Shown one piece after another: positions 9,120 to 19,545 of a stretch of DNA of 64,000 nucleotides. Every line of letters begins with the position of its first letter. Position 1 is the first letter of the stretch. The translations under genes were made by a program, and so were the position numbers. The stretch is taken from NCBI RefSeq assembly GCF_963678635.1, contig NC_087070.1, positions 15,625,840-15,689,839 on the forward strand. The letters run 5' to 3'. The notes below the pieces were generated by a model. It was not told the origin of the DNA and did not search any database. It saw nothing but the letters and a program-made list of their open reading frames with translations. Origin of the DNA: Symsagittifera roscoffensis (Eukaryota; Xenacoelomorpha; Acoela; Convolutidae).

Positions 9120-9986
9120 TCAAGCGGGCTCGTGTCCTGATTCTTTAAGCGACTCAGCTTGTTGATGTATCATTGGGTGTGACCATTCGTTCTGTTCGAG
9201 TTTGCGCTCTGGTAGAGGTTCATCACTGTTTATAGTACTTCGCCAGTGTTTTACTACAGATCCTATTAGAGATTCAGTTCTTGCTTCATTGGCATAGATG
9301 TTATTACAGATATTTAGAGTGCTAAATATGGATAACGCATACGCAGCAATAGCCAGTTTCGAGACCTGAACAATACCCATTCCACCCAGTTTGCATGGCA
9401 ACGTCAAAATCTCCCATCGTGGATCGTCAACCTCGACGTTGAAGATCAACTGTAGTGTTTTCCGGATACTCTCGTCGAAACGGTGAAGGGCGTCTTTTTT
9501 CAGGAATAATGTTGATGTTCGCAGTATGTACATCAGTTTTGGAATGTAGAAACAATTCTTAAGTAGGAAGAAAGCAACATGTGACGGAAGCGATTGCAGT
9601 CGAATGCACATACAACGGAGTTCGTTGAGTTTATCTTGAACAACAGTTTCTTGTGCCTTTTCGCCAATCGGGGCACCTAGGAGAACCAAGTCCGTAGGTT
9701 AAATGATGGTCATGTGGGGAAAAACTGCTAAGAAGGACTGAATGATTGAATTCTTTTCTCTGGCATCATCGCAAAATACAATATCCTCAGACTTGTTTTT
9801 CAGATTCAGATCCAGTCCGATCTTGACACCTTCTGCTATCACGGTCTCAAGGTCTATGAGGACATTCTGCCGCACGATATCACCGACACTTATGTCATCC
9901 ACGTAGCCAGATTTGAACAATGATATAATTACTTTCAGAATATCGATAAGAAAGACCTTCAGATGAGTCGATAAGAAAATCACCAA
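9120..9986 (-). pseudogene. Reverse transcriptase palm and C-terminal part of the retroelement
   Basis: Two minus-strand frames. 9699-9986 contains GYVDDISVGD, the YVDD box that supplies two catalytic Asp residues of reverse transcriptase. 9120-9689 carries the following conserved region (SLPSHVAFFLLKNCFYIPKL, then LPCKLGGMGIVQVSKLAIAA). A stop and frame change lie between them at about 9690. Catalytic residues remain visible, but the frame is broken. Confidence 0.8.
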
Positions 9987-10435
9987 ATGAAAGACAAGTC
10001 GTCTCGCTATAACAAAGATAGAAAAAGTTACTCAGTTCCGGCATATGTTCTTGTAGTTTCTCAGCTACAACATCTCTCCGTATAGAGTTGAAAGCATTCT
10101 TAAAATCGAGTTATAGTAGTACAGTGCCATCAGTGGTATTTTCGACATAGTTCCGCAGTGCATGTGCAGCGACTTCAGCTCCGCCCATAACTCTGCAACC
10201 CAACTGGTGTGGAAGGAACAGATCTGAATGTCGTTTTGCGGCAATTTTAGCTGCACATTTTGCGGTCAATCTCCGGAGGACATATCCTGATGCGATCGGC
10301 CGGATTCCACCGTCTTTCTTCGCTAACGCGCATAAATTCGCACCAGCAATGATTGGCTTGATATCTCGGGGAATATCAATAACAAGAAGAAAGTTGCAGA
10401 ATGCTGTCAGAGCACGGAGAAACTGGTCGTTATCT

Positions 10436-11111
10436 TCACCTGTTACCCAAGCAGTCCTTCAAGTGCTGTGGCCTCAGCCCAGGTGTTCCAGCAGATGACC
10501 CGGGCTGGAAGGACATCACTCCTCTCGGTATGTCGTCGACGGTAAGAGACAAATGATCGCAGTTTGAATTTGGGAAAGGGCGCCTGTCAGGCGGTTCAGG
10601 TAGTTGCTTTTGTAAAAATCTCAAGTGTAGTGTCGTCGTTGTGAGCTATTCCGCAATCAGATGTCAGAAGGCGCACGGAGCCTCTAATGTCGCCTTCGTC
10701 GATCTTCGAGCATACTGCTCTGGCCAGTTTCACGCTTACGGACGCTTTGTTAGGTTTCTTCTGTTTCTTGGCTGTTTGGATGGTAAACTCGCGCAATTTT
10801 GAGAAACCGTCTATCTGCTTGTTTACTATCTGAGCCAGTGACTTTCTTCTGCCAGTCCCACCTCTGTCTGGCTGACGTAAACAATGACTCGGAAGCGTAA
10901 ACAGCTGCATCCATAAATCTTCATTACTAGGATTGTTAACAACATCGGCGAGAGTTTTGCTGAGAATATCTCGGAACTGTCTTCGACTAGACTTCGGGAC
11001 GCACTTGAGGATGCGTGGTTTATTGGAAAGGTATTTCTGTAACATATCCTGAGCACCAGACAAATAAGATCCGATTTCTGCATCATCTTCGGATAGTCGG
11101 AGGTCCGCCAT
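10436..11111 (-). pseudogene. N-terminal part of the retroelement polyprotein
   Basis: Frames 10596-11111 and 10436-10624 overlap by about 30 bases. The first gives LSEDDAEIGSYLSGAQDMLQ and KPNKASVSVKLARAVCSKID. The second gives the linker QKQLPEPPDRRPFPNSNCDH and the RT finger motif SSAGTPGLRPQHLKD. Between 10065 and 10435 only broken fragments of the RT fingers can be read. Confidence 0.75.
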
Positions 11112-11337
11112 CGCTTGTAAGAGGGTCGTCGCGGTCTCTTCCCGACCCTTCCGATTTTCGGCTATCTCCTCGGCGCTGTCTCCTCGCCCAAGTCGTCACC
11201 GAGCGGCCGAGAGCTGCTGGGATCGCCAGCATCACTCACGACCGCCCTCCCCCAATGCTGAAGTACTCATATGAGAAGGGACAGGACCCAACAACCCTCT
11301 CAACGAGGGCCGAGCCGCTGACCGACCCTCCCAGAGT

Positions 11338-11409
11338 ACTGCCTTCATCAGTCGCCTTCATCAGTCGCCTTCATCAGTCGCACCTTCACATCGCCTTCAT
11401 CAGTCGCAC
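11338..11409 (+). repeat. 12-bp minisatellite
   Basis: About five copies of a GCCTTCATCAGT unit, the last two interrupted by ACCTTCACAT. It lies inside the 5' part of the minus-strand retroelement. Confidence 0.85.
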
Positions 11410-11682
11410 CGTTTGTGCTGTCGCGTATTGGATACTATGCACAACGCATCCACAGTGCCAGGGGTGTCCAGACCAGCTTGCGATATCCACAACTGTCATC
11501 TTGGCGCATTTTGGTGGACCCAGAGAAGGCAATCGGCGCATTGTATCGAATACACTGTTGGACACGCCCTTCTTGCATCGTGCGCAGGGATCCTTGCACG
11601 GTCGCCCCATGTGTTGCTCGTTTGGGGGTGGTCAAACGCTTTTCATCTGGAAACTATTTAATAAGTTTATCACAACAATTAG

Positions 11683-12680
11683 GTAAACGATAAGACGATT
11701 TTTGAGATTTTTTCAAAATTTTTCAGAAGTTTCAAATAACAAAATAATTTATGAAACTTGAAGTTCCCAATCCTGTAGTTAGGTCCTGTCAGAGTAATCT
11801 CAAAGATTGCGCATCTTGCCTCCAAGTATGACTGTTCAATTCTTTGTAGTTTTCGAGATATGACGTTTTTGTGATTTTTTTCAAAAAATTTCAGAAAACT
11901 TAAATTATTATTATTTTTTAAAAATTTGAAATTCTAAACCCTGTAGTTAGGTCCTGTCAGAGTAGTCTCAAGAATTGCGAATCTTGCCTCCAAATATGAC
12001 TGCTCAATTCTTTGTAAATTTTGAGATGTGACGTTTGAAAGTTTGAATTAATTTTTTTTCAAAATTTGAATCCCCAACGCTATAGTTCGGTGTTGTCAGG
12101 GCACTCTAAAGAGTTGCAAATCTTGCCACATGCGACTGCTAAACGCGACTGCTCAAATGCTTTTAGTTTCCGAGATTTGACGTTTTTTTGATTTTTTCAA
12201 AATTTCTCAAAGAATTTATCTAAAGAAATTCAAAAAATTTGAAACTACCAACTCGATGAAGATGGAACCTTATTGTCAGCGTACACCCTTGCGTCTCAAA
12301 TTTTGCCTCTTAATATGGATGCTCAAGTCGTTTTAGTTTCCGAGATTAGACGTTTTTTTTCCAATTTTTTTTTCGGGAAACTTAGGTTTAAAAAAATTCA
12401 CAAAATTTTGAATTCCTAACCCTATAGTAGGGTGCTCTCAGGGACTCTCAGTGGTTGCAAATCTGGCCTCCAAATTTATCCAGAGGCCCATTAAGTTTTC
12501 GAGATGACGCTTTTAAAACGGGAATTAGAAAATAATTAAAAAGTTCGAAATTACCAACCCTGTAATTGGGTGCAGTCAGAGTACACTAAAAGTTTGCAGA
12601 TGTTGTTTCCAATATATGCGGTTTTTCATGAGTTGTCGAAAAATTTCGAAGCACCTGAGGTGCGTTAAACGCTAGTCATT
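11683..12680 (+). repeat. Tandem array, period about 170-190 bp, copy 1
   Basis: About five diverged units, each with a CCCAA(C/T)CCTGTAGTT-like segment, TGTCAGAGTA, a TTGCCTCCAAATATGACTG-like segment and TTTCGAGATATGACGTTTTT. Unit order matches the array at 18505-19545, and both end at TTAAACGCTAGT. No coding potential. The array continues the repeat interrupted at 8263. Confidence 0.85.
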
Positions 12681-12869
12681 TGTAAGGGCTATTTGTGAAC
12701 ATCATCTGATACAAATATGAACTTTTTTGTAATTGAAATTTTTCAACTTTTATGAAGTTATTTTGTTCAAGTAATTTTTTTTGCATTCTTTATTTTGTAG
12801 CGCAATGTGTTCTTAGCATTTTTTTTATGTACAGTTTTCATCTCGGTTAATTTTTCATGCTATGTATAC

Positions 12870-12908
12870 TTGTATCGCAGATAGTGCGAAGCTTCGCTTC
12901 CGTGCTGT
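12870..12908 (+). repeat. Hairpin terminus of the hairpin-ended repeat family
   Basis: Reads TATCGCAGATAGTGCGAAGC then TTCGCTTCCGTGCTG. The GCGAAGC/GCTTCGC pair can form a stem. It is the first of about 20 same-orientation copies in the window. The rest of 12681-13102 is AT-rich spacer without other features. Confidence 0.7.
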
Positions 12909-13102
12909 TTTAATAACGTTTCTTTCATGAGTTCCTATATCATCGACTTTCTTGATTTCAGTTTAGAAATGAGTAGAAATTCCGGAAAGCAGGAAATAAC
13001 GGGATGGCATATTTTTGTCAAGGGAATGGTTAATAGTTTTCAAATTTAGTTTGAAAATATAAAGCTGGCTCATCTTGTCCTAATTAGCCGAGTTTGTTTT
13101 AG

Positions 13103-13246
13103 AAGTCAAAAGGTGTGTCGAACTTCACCGAAATTAAAAGATGCTGGTGGAGGTTACTGGCCGAGCAACGTTCTGCTCTTAATGAGCGCGCCAAGTTCAT
13201 AGAAATTCCCGGTGAAAAGGTAGTGACCAAAGACGGGTTGGTAAAA
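13103..13246 (+). CDS. Zinc-finger gene exon A
   Basis: Preceded by TTTGTTTTAG and followed by GTAAGTTC. It encodes 48 residues including WWRLLAEQRSALNERAKFIE, probably a non-finger N-terminal region. The upstream end is set only by the acceptor and by an in-frame TAG. Confidence 0.55.
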
Positions 13247-14253
13247 GTAAGTTCGTCTTTCAAACATTTCTGATATATTTTCCATTTATTTCGTTAATGG
13301 TTCAAGATAAACCAAAATTCTTTTTAGTTTAATTGTGATGCATGTGGCCAGCTGTTCACGAAGCGGAAACATTTGACATACCACAGTAAACACTGCAAAA
13401 CATCAGGATCGCAAGAATGTGTTTGCACATTTTGTGGCAAGCATTTGGCAAGTCCTTTTAGTCTTAAGCGGCATCAGGTTCTTTGTTTCAAAAAGGAAGG
13501 GTTTGACTCTGTCAAGTTCCAACATGACCTTCTTGAAGATAGATGGAATCATATATCTCAAGAAACAGGAACTCAAAAATGTGTTTGCTCGTTTTGTGGC
13601 AAGCATTTGGCGAGTCCTTTCAGTCTTAAGCGGCACCAGGTCGTTTGTTCTAGAATGCAAGCATTTGAATCTGTAAAGCTGGAACATAAACTTTTGGAAA
13701 GTAGATGGAAGCATTTAATGGAGACTGAAGTTATGGCACCCGGATTGACGAAGGTATTTATTTAATTTTAAACTGAATTCATAACTTTGAAGTTACATAG
13801 TATAATCTAGATGGTTTTTTTTAGTATAGCTGTTGTAATTGTGACTATTCCAGCCACGCGAAGTATGCCACCCTTCAACATATTAAGCAATGTATCTTGG
13901 TTTACACGAAAAACAAATGCTCGAAGTGTTCACAAATTTTTGAGTCGAAGAAAGAACTTGTGATTCACTTGATGAAATTGCACGATGATTTTTCAATGGT
14001 CGAAGAGCACAATGAAGCACCTAGCTTTGATCTAAAGTTCGCATCAAATAAACGAGGAAAAAAGAGTTCGGCTGATAACTTGATAAACAATTTCGATATT
14101 TCATTAGATTTTGACTCATCTGTCGAAATCCCAAGCGGCGAAACTGATCAAAATTTTGAGACGTCCTCTAAGTCAACAAATGCTTATATTGATGTTGATT
14201 GCTTGAGTGAGGTAGATTCATCTGCGAGCCTCACCGCTTTTTATGACTGCTAA
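13103..14253 (+). CDS. C2H2 zinc-finger protein gene, 3' exons (start not found)
   Basis: Three exons join in phase 0: 13103-13246, 13328-13753 and 13825-14253 (stop TAA), giving at least 330 residues. Exon 2 holds one finger (CDACGQLFTKRKHLTYHSKH) and two near-identical ones (CTFCGKHLASPFSLKRHQVL and CSFCGKHLASPFSLKRHQVV), each followed by a conserved spacer ending LLE(D/S)RW. Exon 3 holds two more (CCNCDYSSHAKYATLQHIKQ and CSKCSQIFESKKELVIHLMK) and then an acidic Ser-rich tail. Such proteins usually bind DNA in the nucleus; target unknown. No initiator exon was recognised upstream, so the gene may start further left or be partial. It is AT-rich like its surroundings and shows no frame damage. 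Confidence 0.75.
13328..13753 (+). CDS. Zinc-finger gene exon B, three C2H2 fingers
   Basis: Acceptor TTCTTTTTAG, donor AAG|GTATTT. It encodes 142 residues with three fingers; fingers 2 and 3 plus spacers are an internal tandem duplication of about 55 residues. Confidence 0.8.
13825..14253 (+). CDS. Zinc-finger gene exon C, last fingers and acidic tail
   Basis: Acceptor TTTTTTTTAG. It encodes two C2H2 fingers, then a Lys-rich patch (NKRGKKSSAD) and an acidic Ser/Asp tail, ending at TAA. Confidence 0.75.
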   Translation, partial: YSCCNCDYSSHAKYATLQHIKQCILVYTKNKCSKCSQIFESKKELVIHLMKLHDDFSMVEEHNEAPSFDLKFASNKRGKKSSADNLINNFDISLDFDSSVEIPSGETDQNFETSSKSTNAYIDVDCLSEVDSSASLTAFYDC

Positions 14254-14751
14254 TTTTCATTGATTTGGTTTAATTGAAATTTTCAATTAGCTTCTTTGTG
14301 ACAAGTTAACGCTATATGATCTGAGGATGTGGTGTAACTTGAAAGAAACGGAAGACTCCAAAACTGTAAAGCTCAAGTTTTTTTCATGACAACAGTTTTG
14401 TTTCCGGCTTAACGATGGTTTTTTGTCGCCTTAGTTAAAGCTCGGTGAATGATAATCAATGCTTTCTAAGGTTGTTTAAGAATATCATTCGAGGCAAAGG
14501 TATAAAATGTTATTAGATGTCTTTTTTCAACTTTCAAGTAATTTTTTCAACTTAATTTTTCAAAAAGTTTCTCGACTTCCGTCTATTTTTCTAGTCAATG
14601 TTTTGTAATGCAATGTTTTAATCGTATCGAAAGTGATTCTGTGTCGGATTTTGCCATTTTTCTGTCCGTGTTTCTTTGAAATTGTCAAACACCTTTAAGT
14701 AGTATAGAACAATTAACAGCAAAAGTTATAATGAAAAATCTTAGTTACTCT
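14254..14751 (+). other. AT-rich spacer with remnants of the long repeat
   Basis: Holds a diverged match (near 14380-14460) to the ACAACAGTTTTGTTTCCGGC / GTCGCCTT segment of the long repeat. No gene seen. Confidence 0.5.
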
Positions 14752-15305
14752 TGCGCAAGCGAAGTGTATTAGTACGAACCTTCTTTTTTCCAATCTAATT
14801 CGCGAATAAAAGTGCTGCTTTTGGTGGCACTTTGAATCGTTAGGTTGCTTTAGCAGTATAATGGCGTAGGGACTTTAACATTTGATTAGTTAAAAAATAA
14901 GACAGTTGACGCATTTTTAATTCATCAAACGAACCGCAAAAGTTATTTGTTTCGAACAGCAGCACAAAGATTTTAAAAAAATTACATTTAAACATAGTTT
15001 GCCTTTATGCTTTCCAATTTATTACATGCAAAATTTTGTCTTTTTGTATTTGACGCCACTTTTGCTGCGTCGAATTGGCAATTTATAAGCATATGTAGCT
15101 GCGCTATTGGTAGCCAGTTTTAGGTTAAAGCGTCCGTGGTTAGTGCGCGAGACTCAAAATCACTAGGTCGCTCATCGAATCCGACACGTAGCTGAGTTTT
15201 TGCTAATTCGAGGCTAATATCTACTTTTTCTTTTTTTTTACTTGGTAGAGCTGCTTTTTTGTCGTGTTCGCGTTAGTGTTTGCGAAGCGTAGCCTCTCAT
15301 CTCTA
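14752..15305 (+). repeat. Hairpin-ended repeat HE-2 with tRNA-Met-like head
   Basis: Begins CTCTTGCGCAAGCGAAGTG, then GTATTAGTACGAACCTTC. It contains a tRNA-like stretch near 15130-15195 with a GAGACTCAAAATC anticodon-arm-like part and a box-B-like ATCGAATCC, and ends GTGTTTGCGAAGCGTAGCC. Matching copies lie at 40404-41048, 45525-45870 and 47390-47745. Non-coding. Confidence 0.75.
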
Positions 15306-16280
15306 GAATTTCAAGGTTTACGATTTTTTTTGAAAAAGACTTGAAATTTTGTTTGCCCTCTATTATTGACATATGCATAAGTTCGGTTGAGAATCACAAA
15401 TACATGAAGAGGTTAGTCTGTCTGTTATCAAAATTTCTGCTCCCCATTTTTTCTTGAAGTTGTTCATTTTGTGTTTAGTTTCGTTATAGTGGTGTTTTTT
15501 TGAGCTTGATTTAAGCCGAATTGATGCAGTTTTTTTTAGAGCAAACAACAAACACTGAAAGCTGGTTTTTAAGATGAACTGTTTTATAAAGAAGATTCCA
15601 GGCATAGTTTATCTCGGAACCGAAAATTTCTTCCAAAAATGTTGAATTTGCTCATTCCGATAACTTTAACTCACTCCTCACATAAGCATCAACTTTATGG
15701 TGTAACGAGGGATTTTACAAGGTTAATATGTTTGTCTTGGCTTTATTAGTTCACATGTAAAGTTTTGCAGGTGGGGGGGGGGAGGAAAAAGAGCCAAAAG
15801 GTTTTCATTCTGATAACTTTTTCGTTTTAACGCTTGCGAATAGGAATTGTTATTAGATCGGATTTCTGACTGTTCTCCAGGTGATTAATTTGTCTAAAAA
15901 ACTGACAATCATATCGCGTCTAAATTTCTGAATCTGAATCTGAGTCTAAGTTTTTTCTGATTATGTTTTTTTTTAGCCTGAAATTTCTGAGACTGGATTT
16001 TCATCTGTTTTTACGTAGAAAAATTGATAGAGCACGTGATTTACTAATATAAAGCACAATACTTCCAACAGAGCGTTTTGTCTACGGAAAACTTAGCTGA
16101 ATGGAAACAAGAGAACATTTAGGTGGGACCCCACACTCAATCAAATAATAAAGGAGGCAGAAAATCAGTGGTAAGAGGCTGCATGAAAAATGGAATTCAC
16201 TAAAAGAAATTAGAATAGTCATTTTTCGCAAAAATTTGAAGGAAAAATTTAGACATACCTTCTACAGAAAAACGAATCAG
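15306..16280 (+). other. AT-rich intergenic DNA
   Basis: No gene or clear repeat apart from a run of ten G at 15773-15782 followed by GGAGGAAAAAG. A minus-strand frame (15363-15605) has no protein-like features. Confidence 0.4.
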
Positions 16281-16285
16281 TAGTA

Positions 16286-16470
16286 GTACCCTTGCAGCAA
16301 GCAAGGGTATATCAACCGGGTACTAAAAAGTTTTACCGTAATAACTTTGTTCACAGGACTCAATCATCTTCTGGACTCATTCATTATCTGACAGCTCATT
16401 TTCTTGAATTTCAAATAAAACTATCATATAAGTAGTAATTAGTTGAAGCCTGTTTCAAGTTGTAGTTGTC
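16286..16470 (+). repeat. Hairpin-start remnant of family HE-1
   Basis: Contains CCCTTGCAGCAAGCAAGGG, an inverted pair (CCTTGC/GCAAGG), then TATATCAACCGGGTACT and TGTTCACAGGACTCA. The same succession recurs near 24695 and, in part, near 25048 and 43683. Confidence 0.6.
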
Positions 16471-16477
16471 TTTGTAC

Positions 16478-17326
16478 GCTTGCGATTAGCAACCGTTATC
16501 AAACTGGAATATAGACTTTTTTCTGGTTAACAACAAGCTTAACAAAATCAGTTGAATCGCTTGCTGAGGAGGAGGAAAAGGCAGCTGACTTCTTTTCTAT
16601 GCAGCTGACTTCTTTTCTATGCAGCTGACTTCTTTTCAGTTATATTCTCTTTTATTAACATTCCAGATTGTTTCCCCTTGGCCTGGAGGTAAATCATTTG
16701 CCTTTGTACCCTAATGTCTGGGGTTCGAGTCGTGGCCGGACCTTGTTTTTTTCAAATCAAGGAAATTGAAAAAAGTTCCGAGAAAAATGAATTGTTGGTT
16801 TTCCGTTTGTTCGCTCAAGTTTTGTCGGCTAAATTGTCACAACGTTTTTTGCTTGTGCTGTAGGCAATTTTCATTGTGTTTTCAAGTGCGTGTTGTTTGT
16901 TTGAATTTCAGGGGGGCTTGAAAGATTTTAATTTTTTTTTCAGTTTAGTCGGTGTCTGCTAATAGATTGTCGGCTTAGTTGCTACATCACTGATTTTTTT
17001 TTGCTGTAAGCAACTTTCATTGTAATTGCAATTGTAAGTTTTGTCAATTGTTGTTTAAGGTGGGACTTTTTTTTTCCTAAAATCATATTTTGTTCGGCTC
17101 AACTTTTGTCTGCTTAAAGATTGTCGGCTTTGTTTCTTTTCTTAAATCTTGTTCCGTTGTTGCTGTTTTAAATTTCAAGTGTCTGGCTTGCTTGCCTGGA
17201 ATGAATTTCTATCAAGACGTATGAAAGTTTATTCGACCTGTTTTTTTTTTTAGATTTTCATTTTCTGCTTTTTGTTTTTTTGTGTTGTATCGCAAGTGCT
17301 GCGAAGCTCCGCTTCGTCTCTGTGTT
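16478..17326 (+). repeat. Hairpin-ended repeat HE-1 with tRNA-like head
   Basis: Starts ACGCTTGCGATTAGCAACCG, followed by the conserved CAAACTGGAATATAGAC. It then has a tRNA-like head at about 16678-16742 with box B GGTTCGAGTC, a T-rich body with three TGTCGGCTTAG-like motifs (about 16825, 16968 and 17125), and the hairpin end GCGAAGCTCCGCTTCG plus TCTGTGT at about 17303-17326. A SINE-like layout; no coding capacity. Confidence 0.75.
16581..16638 (+). repeat. Three tandem copies of a 20-bp unit
   Basis: GCAGCTGACTTCTTTTCTAT occurs twice in full and once cut at its end, directly before the tRNA-like head of the HE-1 copy. Confidence 0.95.
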
Positions 17327-18264
17327 GGAAAATGTCTTTTTTTTCGATTGGTTGTTTTTCTTCCAAGCTTTTTTATCCCGTATTGGCATATTTTTTGAAT
17401 CATGGGTTTTATTCCAATGTAAAAAGTCTTCTTTTAAGCTTTTTATTTTTTTTAATTGTTTTTCATTATTTAAACATTTTCAGTTCATTTCATATCGACT
17501 CATTCACTTTAGACAGAGTAATTTCGAGGGCAAAACCTTACCGTATGCGATTCTGTGCGTCAGTTTGATGGGGCGTAAAAGCTTTTAAAACTTATTATGA
17601 AGTTTTTTATGACAACAGTCTTGTTTTCGGCTCAAGAAGTTTCGACCCAAAGTTTGTAGCCTTTGTTGCCGATCGGTAAATGGTTTCCATTTTTTTAAAA
17701 GGCTGTTTATGAGCTTCATCCGATACTAGCATGAAGTTTTTTTAGCCAAAAGTTTTCAACTATTTTCAAGTTATCTTTTTTCCGTTCACTATATTGTAGC
17801 GCAAGGTGAGTTTTGCATCGCAAGTGTTTTTTTTCGCATCGCAAGCTCAGTTATATTCTCTTTTATTAACATTCCAGATTGTTTCCCCTTGGCCTGGAGG
17901 TAAATCATTTGCCTTTGTACCCTAATGTCTGGGGTTTTTTTTCGAACAGTTTCATAGCAGTATAATGCATTTCAGTTTTGTTTAAAACGTCGTCTGGTTA
18001 CAGAATTAAAATGCTGCTTTCAGAATTAACTTTGAATGTGGTCTGTGCGACACGCAATTTTTGTAATATTGTATTGATTTTTAATTTTTTTCTTGTTTTT
18101 CAGGTTTCTGCATCGCAAGTGGTGCGAAAGTTCGCTTTGCCTCTGTGTTCAACTTTAAATAAAAATTTGAAAAGTCAATCCGGTTTATTGGTCACGATAC
18201 ATTTCAATTATACTTTTCTTGCAATACAAGCTTGATGCAAAGAGTTTCGGTTCAAATGCTCAAT
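17327..18264 (+). other. Repeat-rich DNA: copy of the long repeat plus a second HE-1 head
   Basis: 17565-17685 pairs with 7900-8035. 17848-17935 repeats 16637-16724 over 88 bases without a mismatch, including the first part of the tRNA-like head, but box B is lost in a T run. A hairpin end (GCGAAAGTTCGCTTTGCC, TCTGTGT) lies at 18108-18150. No gene. Confidence 0.65.
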
Positions 18265-19545
18265 CTATTATATATTTAAATGCGGGCTTCACTATCTCGC
18301 CATGTTTAAGCTTTTTCAACGTATTATTTTTGCATGTTTAAGCTGTATCGTATATTGCAATGGTTAAGAATTTTTTTTCGATTTTCCAATTTGATTTTGG
18401 TGGTTATTTTACCGAGTTTTAATTAAGCAGCCCAATATTGAATTAGGGGTGGCGAATTTGGCCTCCAATTTTGAATGCCCGAATCATTTTCATTTTAGCT
18501 AACGAGATAAGACGATTTTTGAGATTTTTTCAAAAATTATCTGAAATTTCAAATAACAAAAAAATTTAAAAAACTTGAAGTTCCAGAACATGTAGTTGGG
18601 CGCTGTCAGAGTACTCTAAGGAGTTACAAATCTTGCCTCCAAATATGACTGTTCAAATCCTTGTAGTTTTCGAGATATGACGTTTTTTCTGATTTTTTCA
18701 GAAAATTTTCAGAAAACATATAAATTTTTTTTCGCAAAATCTGAAATTCCCAACCCTGTTGTTGGGGGCTCTCAGAGTAATCTCAAAGATTGCGAATCTT
18801 GCCTCCAAATATTACTTTTCAAATCCTTGTAGTTTTCGAGATATGACGTTTTTTGTGACTTTTTTCAAAAATTTTCAGAAAACTTAAATTAATATTGTTT
18901 TAAAAATCTGAAATTCCCAACCCTGTAGTTAGGTCCTGTCAGAGTTGTCTCAAGGATTGCGAATCTTGCCTCCAAATATGACCGCCCAATTCTTTGTAGT
19001 TTTCGAGATGTGACGTTTTTTTGTGATTTTTAAAAATTTTCAGAAAGTTGAAATTAATATTTTATTCGAAATTTCAAATCCGAACGCTGAAGTTCGGTGT
19101 TGTCAGGGTACTCTAAAGAGTTGTAAATCGTGCTTGCCACATGCGAATGATAAACGGGACTGCTCAAATGCTTTTAAATTCCGAGATGTGACGTTTTTTG
19201 ATTTTTTCAAAATTTTTCAGAGAACTTATCTACAAAGAAATTAAAAAAATTTGAAACTACCAGCTTGATGAAGATACAACCTTATTGTCAGCGTACACCC
19301 AGGCGTCTCAATTCTTGCCTCTTAGTATGAATGCTCAAATCTTTTTAGTTTCCGAGATAAGACGTTTTTTTTTTCAATTTTTTCTTCGAGAAACTTAGGT
19401 TTAAAAAAGTTCACAAAATTTTGGATTCCTTACCCTATAGTAGGGTGCTCTCATGGACTCTCAGTGGTTGCAAATAAGGCCTCCGAATTTCTCCAGAGGC
19501 CCATTAAGTTTTTGAGATGACGCGTTAAACGCTAGTTACAGTAAA
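18265..19545 (+). repeat. Long repeat and tandem array, copy 2 (uninterrupted)
   Basis: 18265-18505 matches 8037-8263 and 18505-19545 matches 11683-12680, here without the 3.4-kb insertion. About six units of 165-185 bp, each with a TTGCCTCCAAATAT-like core and TTTCGAGATATGACG. It lacks roughly 150 bp near its end compared with copy 1. Confidence 0.85.

Larger units (their letters stand above)
8264..11682 (-). mobile_element. Decayed reverse-transcriptase retroelement, minus strand, nested in a repeat
   Basis: Reading the minus strand from 11.1 to 8.4 kb gives, in order: an N-terminal region (SRRQFRDILSKTLADVVNNP), a linker plus RT entry motif (FQPGSSAGTPGLRPQHLKD), the RT active site YVDD, the RT C-terminal region (LLKNCFYIPKLMYILRTSTL), a Cys/His motif (CTPHKCSCGDIVDAYGKHAL, needing one frame change) and a C-terminal region (IIEPQGLLQSDRKRPNELTL, then ATHIFQPIAIETLGGLGTD). 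This order matches a polyprotein family common in genomes of aquatic invertebrates; I do not commit to a clade. Frames change several times, so it is dead. GTTAACG (8257-8263) and GTAAACG (11683-11689) flank it as a candidate 7-bp target duplication with one mismatch. Confidence 0.8.

Noticed and set aside
16581-16638. CRISPR-like short repeats
   Set aside because: Three contiguous 20-mers without spacers.
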